Assembly: GCA_900299145.1 (NCBI GenBank)
Contig: OMIN01000127.1
Location: forward strand, 45,873 to 109,872
Length of the DNA: 64,000 nucleotides
DNA from: Betaproteobacteria bacterium
GTDB lineage: Bacteria; Pseudomonadota; Gammaproteobacteria; Burkholderiales; SG8-41
Direction of reading: 5' to 3'
Made by a program: the position numbers and the translations under genes. The notes below the pieces were generated by a model. That model ran no database searches, was not told where the DNA came from, and saw nothing but the letters and a program-made list of their open reading frames with translations. This document shows, piece by piece, positions 17,376-25,906 of this stretch (positions within the stretch are counted from its first letter, which is position 1; every line of letters begins with the position of its first letter).

Positions 17376-18631
17376 AGCGCACCGTCGTGACCGGCATGGG
17401 TGTCGCATCACCCGCCGGCAGTGGAACGGACAATTTTTTTAACAATCTGTTGAACTGCGTATCGGGCATTCGGCCTATCGCAGCACCGCTGGGCGACCGT
17501 CTCAAACTGCGCCTTGGCGCACAAGTATCTGATTGTATTGAAAATTCTTTCGGTGTTCGCAGCGCGTCCGTAGATCGCTTCAGTGCCTTGGCCCTGTCAG
17601 CCGTGCAGGAAGCATGGTGCCAGTCCGGCGCGGCAAACCAGTGCCCCCCTGAACAAACCGGCGTTTATTTCGGCACCGGTTTTGGCGGCGCGGCGACGGT
17701 TGAAACCGGCTACACCGATCTCTTTGTGAAAAACACCAACCGAATGCATCCGTTGTCCGTGCTGTCCGCCATGCCGAATGCCGCAGCGGCCAATATCGCC
17801 CTTGCGCTCGGCTGCAAGGGGCCATGCCTCACGTACGCGGTGGCCTGCGCGTCAGGCGCGGTCGCCATCGGCGAAGCCAGCCGCGCGATTCAATCGGGCG
17901 CGGTGACCATGGCCGTTGCTGGCGGCACCGAAGCGCCGTTGAGTCTGGTGATTCTGAAAGCATGGGAAGGCCTGATGGCGCTGGCGCTTGAAGACCGTGA
18001 GCGGCCAGAGACCTCCTGCCGGCCGTTCGCCAAAGACCGCACGGGTCTGGTGCTGGGCGAAGGCGCCGGCGCGTTGGTGCTGGAGGAATACGAACATGCA
18101 CGAGCACGCGGCGCGCCCATACTTGCCGAGATCGCGGGCTATGGCCTGTCGAATGACGCGACGCACTTGAGCAAGCCCGACGCCGAGGGACAAGCCGCCG
18201 CCATGCGCGCCGCATTACGCGAAGCCGCTCTGACCGGTATCGGCGCGAACGACATCGCGTATCTTAACGCCCACGGCACGGCCACCAAGGCTGGCGACCA
18301 GACCGAGACGGAATCCATCAAGCGCGCGTTTGGCGAACACGCGCGCACGCTGCCGGTAAGTTCAACCAAGGCGCTGCACGGCCATCTGCTGGGTGCGGCG
18401 GGCGCGGTGGAATTCATTGCCGCGTTGCTTGCGCTCACCCGCAGTGTCGCGCCGCCTACCGCGCATTTGTGGCAGGCCGACCCGGCGTGCGATCTCGATT
18501 ACATTCCGCTTGAGCCACGCGAGCTGAAAAGCCCCGCCGCGGTCATGTCCAACTCTTTTGCATTCGGCGGCTGCAACGCTGTGCTGATTGCAAAATCCGT
18601 AGCGCCTTCTTCTGCACTTCGCGCCACGTAA
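17372..18631 (+). CDS. Beta-ketoacyl-ACP synthase (FabF-like)
   Basis: A 419-residue protein from GTG 17372. The three catalytic residues are visible: cysteine in AVACASGAVAIG, histidine in NAHGTATKAGDQTE, and histidine in TKALHGHLLGAAG. NSFAFGGCNAVLI near the end is the usual closing motif. It condenses malonyl-ACP with an acyl-ACP in the cytoplasm. Its partner carrier protein overlaps it, and a reductase-like SDR follows 14 bases after the stop, so this is a dedicated small pathway and not the housekeeping fab locus. Confidence 0.9.
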   Translation: MKRTVVTGMGVASPAGSGTDNFFNNLLNCVSGIRPIAAPLGDRLKLRLGAQVSDCIENSFGVRSASVDRFSALALSAVQEAWCQSGAANQCPPEQTGVYFGTGFGGAATVETGYTDLFVKNTNRMHPLSVLSAMPNAAAANIALALGCKGPCLTYAVACASGAVAIGEASRAIQSGAVTMAVAGGTEAPLSLVILKAWEGLMALALEDRERPETSCRPFAKDRTGLVLGEGAGALVLEEYEHARARGAPILAEIAGYGLSNDATHLSKPDAEGQAAAMRAALREAALTGIGANDIAYLNAHGTATKAGDQTETESIKRAFGEHARTLPVSSTKALHGHLLGAAGAVEFIAALLALTRSVAPPTAHLWQADPACDLDYIPLEPRELKSPAAVMSNSFAFGGCNAVLIAKSVAPSSALRAT

Positions 18632-18645
18632 CACCCACCTTCACC

Positions 18646-19767
18646 ATGCCAGTTACACCAGCGGCAAGCCGCAATTTACTCGTCACCGGCGCGACCGGTT
18701 TCCTCGGCAGCGCCGTCGCCGCCGAATTGCTGGAAAACCATCCCGGCGTGACACCGCTTTTTCTGGTGCGCGCGGCCGACGCGGCACAGGGGCTGGCCCG
18801 CTTGCGCGATGCGCTGGCGAAGCTCGGCGTACCACAGGCGCGGCAAAATGCCCTGACGCCCGATCACGTTCTACTCGGCGATCTCAAGGGCTTTGCCAGA
18901 AATGCAGATGACCCGCGTGTCGCCGCGCTGCACGGCATCATCAATTGCGCGGCATTCGCCTCGTTCGCCTGGAAGCCGGACATCTGGGAAATCAACGTCG
19001 AACACACCTCCGTCTTCGCGCGCGCCGCAGCCGCGCTGCCGCAACTCACGCGGTTTGTTCACGTCGGCACAGCGATGATCTCCGGCAGTGCGGCAGATTG
19101 CGTGGTGCAGGAAGACGAAGTGCTTGACCGGCGGCGGCAGCTCGTGCCCTACACGCGCAGCAAAGCGGAAATCGAATACCGCCTTCCGCAATGGCTCGAC
19201 GGCGACAGGCTCGTCATCGCGCGGCCCTCCATCGTGGTCGGCCATACGCGCGCGGGCTGCACGCCCTCGCCCAGTATTTTCTGGTTTTTCCGGCTGATAC
19301 AGGCCGCGGGCCGTGTGCCGTTTTCACCCGATATCCGCGTTGACATTGTTCCCGTCGATTACTGTGCGCGGGCGTTGGTGCATCTTGCGTTGATGTCAGC
19401 GCCTCGTGCCGCGCGCTATCACATCTCGGCGGGGGATCAGCGCGCGTGCAGCTTCGAGGCCATCAACCATGCCTACAGCGCCATCAAGAACGTTCCGGCT
19501 ACACCGCTTAAGGCCATTGATCCGGATGACCTCGATCAGGTCAAGGACACGCTGGCCCAAAGCTTCGGCCGCGAAGGCATCGAGCGCATCATGGGCGCCA
19601 TCCGCATCTACCTCGAATTCGCCAGCCTCGACGTGCGCTTTGAAAACCGCCGGCTGCTGGCCGAAGGCATGCCGCCACCGCCTGCGTTCACCGACTATTT
19701 GGCAGAGTGCATTCGCACTGGAGAGAACGACACAATCACCGAGCAGATGAAATTTGATTTTCGCTGA
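18646..19767 (+). CDS. Extended SDR, thioester-reductase-like (NAD-binding 4 / male-sterility type)
   Basis: A 373-residue protein. LVTGATGFLGSAVAAELL is the Rossmann G-x-x-G-x-x-G, and YTRSKAEIEYR gives the catalytic Y-x-x-x-K. Family relatives reduce an acyl thioester, or a carrier-bound chain, to an aldehyde. Its coupling to an ACP and a ketosynthase points to reductive release of a short acyl chain, but the chain is unknown. It lies 14 bases after the ketosynthase stop. A lipid-type aldehyde or alcohol is the simplest guess. Confidence 0.82.
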   Translation: MPVTPAASRNLLVTGATGFLGSAVAAELLENHPGVTPLFLVRAADAAQGLARLRDALAKLGVPQARQNALTPDHVLLGDLKGFARNADDPRVAALHGIINCAAFASFAWKPDIWEINVEHTSVFARAAAALPQLTRFVHVGTAMISGSAADCVVQEDEVLDRRRQLVPYTRSKAEIEYRLPQWLDGDRLVIARPSIVVGHTRAGCTPSPSIFWFFRLIQAAGRVPFSPDIRVDIVPVDYCARALVHLALMSAPRAARYHISAGDQRACSFEAINHAYSAIKNVPATPLKAIDPDDLDQVKDTLAQSFGREGIERIMGAIRIYLEFASLDVRFENRRLLAEGMPPPPAFTDYLAECIRTGENDTITEQMKFDFR

Positions 19768-19786
19768 AGCGGATGCGAAAAATTCA

Positions 19787-19800
19787 TAAGTATTTGTTTT
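19787..19800 (-). repeat. Dispersed 14-mer word, copy 6 (exact)
   Basis: Plus-strand TAAGTATTTGTTTT, followed by TATTGAATAA, between the reductase-like and EamA genes. Confidence 0.8.
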
Positions 19801-19833
19801 TATTGAATAAATTTATAGAACACAAAGCGGGCA

Positions 19834-20799
19834 ATGGCTGTTAATACCCCCGCTCCGGTTCCTGTCCCTGTGCCCGTGCCTGCCGCCGACCGCGCCCGAG
19901 GCATCGCGCTCATGCTCGGCGCAGGCGTTTGCTGGAGTCTCGGCGGCATCATTGTAAAGAGTCTCACGGTGGCCGATGTGTGGGCCATCGTGTTCTGGCG
20001 TGCGTTTTTCATGGCGGCGTTTATCGGCGTGTTGCTCGCCGCGCTACGCGGGCGCGCGGCGTTGGCGGCCGTGCGCGCGGTGGGCGTGCCAGGGTTGATC
20101 GCCGCCGCGTGCCTGGCATTGCAGATTTATTGCTTCATCCTCGCGCTGCGCAACACCACCGCCGCCAACACCTTTGTTCTGATGAGCGTGTCGCCGCTAT
20201 TCGCCGCCTTGATGGGCTTGCTGTTCCTGCGCGAGCGCGTGGCGTGGCCTACGTGGATCGCGATCACAGTGGCGCTCGCGGGCATTGTCATCATGTTTGG
20301 CGAGGGCGTAAATGGCGGGCGCTGGATCGGCAATGCTTTCGCACTGTGCATTCCGCTCGCGTACGCCTGCCAGATTCTGTTCATCCGCAAAGTGCGCGGC
20401 ACGGCGCCAGACTTGATGCCGACGGTTTTCCTCGGTGGTTTGATCGCGCTGACGCCGGCGCTGTTTCTCGGCGGCCCGCTCGCCGTCGGCCCGCGCGATC
20501 TCGCCCTGCTCGCGCTGATGGGCTGCGTGCAACTGGGGCTGGGCTGCTGGCTGATGACGCTGGCGGTGCGTCATCTCACGGCGGCGGAAATGGGATTGCT
20601 GGCGTTGACCGAAACCGTACTCGCGCCGTTTTGGGTGTGGCTGGGTGTGGGCGAAGCGCCCGGCGCTGCCGCACTGACGGGCGGCATCCTGATCATCGCG
20701 GCGTTGGTGCTGAACGCGGGGCTGGCGATGTACGCAGAGCCTGCAGAAGCTGCCGATCCCGCCACTCGCGCTGAACGCGCTCGGCGTGCGAATTCCTGA
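19834..20799 (+). CDS. EamA/DMT-family transporter
   Basis: A 321-residue integral membrane protein with ten hydrophobic helices in two EamA halves, as in RhaT/YdcZ-type drug/metabolite transporters. The N-terminus (MAVNTPAPVPVPVPV) is a proline-rich cytoplasmic tail. The first half has GAGVCWSLGGIIVKSLT and the second GNAFALCIPLAYACQIL. It could export the product of the preceding lipid-type cluster, but a 66-base gap and the repeat separate them, so the link is only a suggestion. Substrate unknown. Confidence 0.88.
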   Translation: MAVNTPAPVPVPVPVPAADRARGIALMLGAGVCWSLGGIIVKSLTVADVWAIVFWRAFFMAAFIGVLLAALRGRAALAAVRAVGVPGLIAAACLALQIYCFILALRNTTAANTFVLMSVSPLFAALMGLLFLRERVAWPTWIAITVALAGIVIMFGEGVNGGRWIGNAFALCIPLAYACQILFIRKVRGTAPDLMPTVFLGGLIALTPALFLGGPLAVGPRDLALLALMGCVQLGLGCWLMTLAVRHLTAAEMGLLALTETVLAPFWVWLGVGEAPGAAALTGGILIIAALVLNAGLAMYAEPAEAADPATRAERARRANS

Positions 20800-20812
20800 T
20801 CCGGCAAAGGCT

Positions 20813-21826
20813 TTAGTTCATCTTGATCCCCGCGTCCTTGACCACTTTGGTCCAGGTTCTCACATCATTGATGATCTGCTTCGCGAGTTCTTCGGGTGTG
20901 CTGCCGGCGGGTTCGGCGCCCATGTCGGCAAGCCGCGCGCCGACGTCGGGGCGCTTGTAGATTCTCACCATCTCGGCATTAAGTTTCGCGATGATGGGGT
21001 TGGGCACCTTCAGAGGCGCGACCACGCCGTACCATTCGCGCATTTCCAATCCCGCCGGCAGCGGCAAGCCCGCTTCCGCGATGGTTGGTACATCGGGCAA
21101 CGTGGTGGAACGTTTGGCGCTGGTGACAACGATGGCCTTCAGCCGTTTGGATTGAATCAGCGGCATCACCGAAGGCACCGATGAAAAGGCGAACGTGACT
21201 TCGCTTGCCGCCAACGCCACCATCACCGGGCCGCCGCCCTTGAATGGCACATGCGTGATTTGCGTGCCGGTGAGTTTCTTGAACACCTCACCAGCAAGGT
21301 GATGCAGCGAGCCGTTACCCGACGAACCGTTGGTGACCTGACCGGGTTTCTCTTTGGCCAGACGAATCAAATCGTTCAGGTTGTTAATGGGTGACGTGGC
21401 TGGCACCACCAGCGCATTGGTCACCCAAGCCAGCAGCGCGACGGAGGCAAAGCCGGTTGCCGTGTCATACGGCAGATTTTCATACAGGGCTGCACTGCCG
21501 GTGAACGGACCGCTAGGCACCATCATCAGCGTATAGCCATCGGGCGCCGTTTTCGACACCAAGTCGGCAGCAATGGTACCCGTAGCGCCGCCGCGGTTGT
21601 CGATCACCACCGGCTGCCCCCATGACGCCGTGAGATGCGGGCCGAGAATGCGCGCGAGGATGTCAGTAGCGCCACCCGGCGGGAAGCCAACGACGATGCG
21701 GATCGGCTTGTTGGGATAGCCGGCAGCAGGCGCTTGCGCGTGTGCAGGAGGAACCGGCGCCAGCCACATCGCTACTGCTGTCGCGGCCAATGCCGGTGCC
21801 GCCTTCAGGGCCGCGTGTGTTCGCAT
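20813..21826 (-). CDS. Bug/TctC-family periplasmic solute-binding protein
   Basis: A 337-residue protein; the signal ends PPAHAQ. Cleft motifs: GFPPGGATDILARIL and DNRGGATGTIAADLV, and the late GAEPAGSTPEEL closes the second lobe. AGAGGAATC lies upstream of the ATG. It is convergent with the EamA gene (13-base gap) and follows the large hydrolase on the same strand, 47 bases apart. Nothing in the sequence fixes the ligand. Confidence 0.92.
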   Translation of the reverse strand: MRTHAALKAAPALAATAVAMWLAPVPPAHAQAPAAGYPNKPIRIVVGFPPGGATDILARILGPHLTASWGQPVVIDNRGGATGTIAADLVSKTAPDGYTLMMVPSGPFTGSAALYENLPYDTATGFASVALLAWVTNALVVPATSPINNLNDLIRLAKEKPGQVTNGSSGNGSLHHLAGEVFKKLTGTQITHVPFKGGGPVMVALAASEVTFAFSSVPSVMPLIQSKRLKAIVVTSAKRSTTLPDVPTIAEAGLPLPAGLEMREWYGVVAPLKVPNPIIAKLNAEMVRIYKRPDVGARLADMGAEPAGSTPEELAKQIINDVRTWTKVVKDAGIKMN

Positions 21827-21873
21827 TCGCTGATTCCTCTTTCTCCTCTGTTGCCTGCCGCTGGCCGGATTTT

Positions 21874-23208
21874 TTATTTTTTGGCCGCTTTTTTCGCGGC
21901 TTTCGTTGTGGCTTTTTTCACCGCCTTTTTCGCCACATTCTTGACGGCTTTCTTCGCTGCCGCCTTACGTTTGCTGGCGCTTTTGGCTGCCGCGGCTGCC
22001 GGCCTCTTGCCTTCGTTCAGTACACCGGCGAGCCATTTCCACGCAGCCGGGCCCCACTCGCGTTCGTTGCGCGCGGCAATGTGGCCATCATCCGGGTAGA
22101 CACGCGCGACACGTCCGGTGGGCGGGCCGCTTTCCAGCGCCATGTAAAGATTGCCGATGGGCGTCAGGTGATCCACTTTGCCATTGACCAGAAACATCGG
22201 CATGGTGAGTTTATCGAGCAGGCCATTGTCCTTCAGCGACCACTTGAGAAACTCTTCGCGCTGCTCGGCTTCGGTCGGCGCTTTCGGCACGGGCTTGGTA
22301 CCGCGCGGGCCGAACCAGTTTGTTTTGTAGCGCTCCAGCGTCGCTTTGCGCGCTTCGGCACGTTCTTCGTCGGTGCCCCAATAACCCACGCCGCCGGGGG
22401 CGCACGAGATCAGTCCTTTGATGCGTTCATCGAGAGCGCCCAGGCGCATCACCCATAATCCGCCACGCGACACGCCAAACGCACCCAGCCGGCTGCCATC
22501 GATTTCCGGCCGCGCCTGCAACGCATCCAGCGCGGCTTTCCACCCGACAATGGCTTCGGGCGAATGCGCAAAAGAGGTTTGCCCCGTTCCCGGCGCGTCA
22601 ACCACCAGCGCCGCCATGCCTTCATTGTTGGCACCCTCGGCGTATTTTTCGCGGTCTTCCTTGTACATGTCGCCGCCGCACATCACCAACACAGCCGGCA
22701 CTTTGTTTTTGGCGGACGCGCCTTTGGGTAAACGCAGATAACCCACTGCCTCTTTACCGTCGCGCCGGATGCGCAGTTCGATCTGCGGCTCGGCGCGCAG
22801 CGCGGTGGCCTTCTTGAAACAGTCGAGGTATCGCTGATACGACTGCGCCTTCAACGGGCTCATGTCCGGCGGGCAGATCGCCGAGCCGCTGTGATACGGC
22901 GCGGGAAAACGCGCCAGCGAGTAAAACGTTTTGGCTTCAAGATAATTCTTGCGCGCTGCCGCGCGGTCGCCCCGTGCGAGCGCTGCATCGGCTTGCTTTT
23001 CGAAGCGCTCGCCAACGGCGCACCACGCGGGTACCCAGTCTTCGTCTTCCGTGCTTTTGATCGTGGCAACCGTGTCAATCAATGCCTGCAAGTCATCGAC
23101 AAGATTGAACCATCGGCGGTAAAAGCCGCCGATGGTGACGGCAAACGGGTCTTCGCCGGGGCGCACCGGCAATGCGGCCAGCATCGCGGCCTTGTCTACT
23201 GCTGCCAT
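21874..23208 (-). CDS. Alpha/beta hydrolase with lysine/alanine-rich histone-like tail
   Basis: From ATG 23208, with AAGGAG and a six-base spacer, this is a 444-residue protein. Residues 1-400 form a FrsA/DUF1100-type alpha/beta hydrolase: VDAPGTGQTSF, FGVSRGGLWVMRLG with the nucleophile serine, NGKVDHLTP with the acid, and DDGHIAARNE with the histidine. The last ~45 residues consist of KAAAKK- and KKATTKAAKK-type blocks like the tails of bacterial histone H1-like proteins. An open frame reaching 24048 overlaps the sirtuin and is an artefact. Substrate unknown. Confidence 0.85.
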   Translation of the reverse strand: MAAVDKAAMLAALPVRPGEDPFAVTIGGFYRRWFNLVDDLQALIDTVATIKSTEDEDWVPAWCAVGERFEKQADAALARGDRAAARKNYLEAKTFYSLARFPAPYHSGSAICPPDMSPLKAQSYQRYLDCFKKATALRAEPQIELRIRRDGKEAVGYLRLPKGASAKNKVPAVLVMCGGDMYKEDREKYAEGANNEGMAALVVDAPGTGQTSFAHSPEAIVGWKAALDALQARPEIDGSRLGAFGVSRGGLWVMRLGALDERIKGLISCAPGGVGYWGTDEERAEARKATLERYKTNWFGPRGTKPVPKAPTEAEQREEFLKWSLKDNGLLDKLTMPMFLVNGKVDHLTPIGNLYMALESGPPTGRVARVYPDDGHIAARNEREWGPAAWKWLAGVLNEGKRPAAAAAKSASKRKAAAKKAVKNVAKKAVKKATTKAAKKAAKK

Positions 23209-23376
23209 GGTTTTCTCCTTGAGACGGGTGCTGATATATTCTTGGCGCCACCCCTCGCGCGGGACGGCATTCGGTGGACCGCACTCTAAGACGGCAGCCG
23301 ATGAATGTAAAGCCGGGCCGTTGCGGCTTGCTTGCAACGCTTCACGCCGAAACAAAGAAAAGGTAGGGTAGCAGTC

Positions 23377-24129
23377 ATGACGACTCCCATAGACCAGGTA
23401 CGCGGCTGGCTTGCCGGCGCCCAGCGCGTGGTTGCACTCACCGGCGCGGGCATTTCCACCGATTCGGGCATCCCCGATTATCGCGGGCCGCAGGGCGTGT
23501 GGACGAAAAATCCGCTGGCCGAGCGCATGTCGGACATCCGCTACTACATGAACGACCCGGAAGTGCGCAAACTCTCGTGGCAAAGCCGCTTGAACAACCC
23601 GGCGTATCAGGCAAAGCCCAACAATGGTCACCGCGCGCTGGCAGATCTTGAGAAGCGCGGCAAGCTGCATGCATTGATTACACAAAATGTCGATGGCCTG
23701 CATCAAAAAGCCGGTGTGCCCGCTGAGAAAGTGATTGAGGTTCACGGCAATCTGCATCGCGCGATGTGCATGTCGTGCGGCTGGCGCGACGACATGCAGG
23801 TGGTGTTCGAGCGCCTGCACGCGGGCGAGGAAGACCCGGCGTGCACCGAATGCGGCGGCATCCTCAAAAGCGACACCATTTCTTTCGGCCAGGCGCTGAT
23901 CCCCGAAGTCATCGACCGCGCGCTGCAGGTGGCGCGCGAAGCGGACGTACTGATCGCGGTGGGCAGCACGTTGCAGGTGTATCCGGTCGCGGGCGCGGTG
24001 CCGCTCGCCAAACGCGCGGGGGCGAAGCTGGTGATTCTGAATGCGCAAGCCACGCAGTTCGACGATATTGCCGACGCAGTGCTCAACACTTCAATTGGCG
24101 AAGCGTTGCCGTTCTTGTGCGGCGCATGA
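23377..24129 (+). CDS. Sir2-family NAD-dependent protein deacylase
   Basis: A 250-residue protein from ATG 23377. GAGISTDSGIPDYRGP is the NAD loop, ITQNVDGLH the conserved core, and VIEVHGNLH carries the catalytic histidine. Zinc cysteines sit in CMSCGW and CTECGG, so the site is complete. GSTLQVYPVAG is typical of class U/II bacterial sirtuins. It removes acyl groups from lysines using NAD. The start at 23332 adds residues not in the family. It is divergent from the hydrolase (168-base gap). Confidence 0.92.
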   Translation: MTTPIDQVRGWLAGAQRVVALTGAGISTDSGIPDYRGPQGVWTKNPLAERMSDIRYYMNDPEVRKLSWQSRLNNPAYQAKPNNGHRALADLEKRGKLHALITQNVDGLHQKAGVPAEKVIEVHGNLHRAMCMSCGWRDDMQVVFERLHAGEEDPACTECGGILKSDTISFGQALIPEVIDRALQVAREADVLIAVGSTLQVYPVAGAVPLAKRAGAKLVILNAQATQFDDIADAVLNTSIGEALPFLCGA

Positions 24130-24141
24130 AATTATTCAATT

Positions 24142-24155
24142 AAAACAAATACTTA
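24142..24155 (+). repeat. Dispersed 14-mer word, copy 7 (exact, at GST start)
   Basis: AAAACAAATACTTA, preceded by TTCAATT. Its last base is the A of ATGGAG, which serves as the ribosome site of the glutathione S-transferase gene. Confidence 0.8.
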
Positions 24156-24166
24156 TGGAGATTCAA

Positions 24167-24757
24167 ATGAAAGTCTACCTAGGCACGATTTCGGGCAATT
24201 CCTACAAGCTGCGCATTTTGCTGGGGCTCTTAAAAGTGCCGCACGAAGTCGTCATCATTGATTTGAAAAACAAGCAGCACAAAAGCGCGGAGTTTCTGAA
24301 AATCAATCCGCGCGGCGAAGTACCTGCGCTTGAAGATGGCGGCAAGGTATTTTGGGATTCGGCTGCGTGTCTGGTTTACATTGCGCGCAAGCATGGCGGT
24401 GAGCAGTGGCTGCCCACGGATGCAGCAGGTTTGGCTGAAGTCATGCAGTGGATGGCGCTCGCCGCCACCGAGATTCAATGCGGCTTTCAGTATGCGCGGC
24501 GTGGCGTGCTGCAAGGCCGCTGGACGCTGGGCCCGCTCGAAGACGGGCAGGCCTTCGGCCGGGTCGCGCTTGATGTGATGGAAAAGCATTTGCAGAAAAA
24601 CGACTGGCTGGCGATGGGCCGGCCGACCATCGCCGAGCCGGCGTGTTTTCCGTACATCGAAACGGCGCCCGAAGCGAAAGTCGCGCTGGAGCCTTACCCG
24701 GCGGTGATCAAGTGGATGGAGCGCTGCAAGAAATTGCCGGGATGGGTGGAGCGGTAA
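24167..24757 (+). CDS. Glutathione S-transferase
   Basis: A 196-residue protein from ATG 24167. GGAG lies six bases upstream; an ATG at 24155 is in frame but would place its own ribosome site inside the repeat. The N-terminal thioredoxin fold starts MKVYLGTISGNSYKLRILL, with S/N near residue 11 as a likely GSH residue, and NPRGEVPALEDGG is the conserved cis-proline region. The C-terminal all-helical domain follows. It probably conjugates glutathione to an electrophile or isomerises one. It is preceded by the sirtuin on the same strand. Confidence 0.85.
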   Translation: MKVYLGTISGNSYKLRILLGLLKVPHEVVIIDLKNKQHKSAEFLKINPRGEVPALEDGGKVFWDSAACLVYIARKHGGEQWLPTDAAGLAEVMQWMALAATEIQCGFQYARRGVLQGRWTLGPLEDGQAFGRVALDVMEKHLQKNDWLAMGRPTIAEPACFPYIETAPEAKVALEPYPAVIKWMERCKKLPGWVER

Positions 24758-24832
24758 AAACCCGATTTCACGTGAACGGTGATTGCGTTGACTGAAGAGT
24801 TTGCTTTGACCGAAAAATTTGGAACACCAAGC

Positions 24833-24912
24833 CGTCATTCCCGCGCAGGCGGGAATCCATACGATGACTGCGATACACGTGTGTTATGGGTTCCCGCCTG
24901 CGCGGGAACGAC
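24833..24912. repeat. Paired inverted repeat, dRS3-like
   Basis: Two arms (24833-24861 and 24885-24912) are reverse complements with two mismatches. Each contains a palindrome of the form ATTCCC-8N-GGGAAT, the dRS3 pattern known from Neisseria. The element ends seven bases before the next ATG, so it supplies the leader of that Bug gene. The short loop, 24862-24884, is not conserved with the second element at 33981. Confidence 0.75.
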
Positions 24913-24919
24913 AGGGGTA

Positions 24920-25879
24920 ATGAAGTGGGCAACGTTAGTGTTGCTGATATCGTGTATGGGGCTTGCCCAAGCCCAAACCTACCCCACCCGCCCCATCCGC
25001 ATGGTCGTCCCGCAACCCGCGGGCGGCACCATGGACACGGTGATGCGAGCGCTGGGCGAACAATTGTCGCGGCAGATGGGCCAGCAGTTTGTGATCGACA
25101 ACCGGGGCGGTGCGAACGGATTGATCGCCGGTGAGCTGGTGGCGAAAAGCGCCCCCGATGGCTACACCATGATCTACACCTCGAACTCGCTCGCCAACAA
25201 CCAGCTGGTGATGGAAAAGCCGCCGTTCGACATGCTGCGCGATTACGCACCGGTGACGCTGGTGGTGCGCTCCGGCGGTTACAACGTGGTCATCCACCCA
25301 CAGGTGCCGGCACAGACATTCAAGGAGCTGCTTGAGTTGTCTCGCAGCGGCCGCGCGCAAATTCACTATGGCTCCGGCGGCGTGGGTAACAGCCAGCATT
25401 TGCTGGGTGAGCTCATCAACAAGCGTGCCGGCGCGAAGTTCGTGCATGTACCTTACAAGGGGCTGGCGCCGGTGATCACCGCAGTGATTAGCAACGAAAT
25501 ACAACTCGCGTTCGCCTCCGCGTTAACCGTGGTGCAACACATCAAGGGCGGTCGCCTGCGCGCGCTCGCCACCAGTGGCGCGAAGCGCTGGCAAGGCCTG
25601 CCCGACGTGCCAACATTGTCTGAAGCCGGCATGCCGGGCTTTGTCTATGACCCGGCGTGGCACGCGATGTTCGCGCCCGCCGCCCCGCCGCGCGTGATCG
25701 TCGAGCGAATGCACGCCGAAGTGGTAAAGGCGCTAACCAGCCCCAGAATGCGCGAGACCATGGAGCTTGGCGGCCACACGCCCATTGGCAGTACGCCGTC
25801 GGAGTTCCGCCAATTTCTTGAAGGCTATCTCAAGGAGATGGCGCTGCTGGCAAAGGAAACTGGCGTTAAGCCGTTATAA
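24920..25879 (+). CDS. Bug/TctC-family periplasmic solute-binding protein
   Basis: From ATG 24920 the protein has 319 residues. The signal MKWATLVLLISCMGLAQAQ leads to TYPTRPIRM, the usual start of the mature protein. Cleft motifs: PQPAGGTMDTVMRALG (a shortened loop) and DNRGGANGLIAGELV. A start at 24779 would translate through the palindromic element, so I reject it. It is followed 27 bases later by a second Bug gene and then a D-aminoacylase, so the three form one plus-strand group. Confidence 0.9.
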   Translation: MKWATLVLLISCMGLAQAQTYPTRPIRMVVPQPAGGTMDTVMRALGEQLSRQMGQQFVIDNRGGANGLIAGELVAKSAPDGYTMIYTSNSLANNQLVMEKPPFDMLRDYAPVTLVVRSGGYNVVIHPQVPAQTFKELLELSRSGRAQIHYGSGGVGNSQHLLGELINKRAGAKFVHVPYKGLAPVITAVISNEIQLAFASALTVVQHIKGGRLRALATSGAKRWQGLPDVPTLSEAGMPGFVYDPAWHAMFAPAAPPRVIVERMHAEVVKALTSPRMRETMELGGHTPIGSTPSEFRQFLEGYLKEMALLAKETGVKPL

Positions 25880-25906
25880 AAATCAACACGACACGAGGAC
25901 AACCCA

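Noticed and set aside
21874..24048. A 724-residue open frame across the hydrolase and the sirtuin locus
   Set aside because: Its first ~280 codons are antisense to the sirtuin and unconserved. ATG 23208 has a good ribosome site and starts the hydrolase fold.
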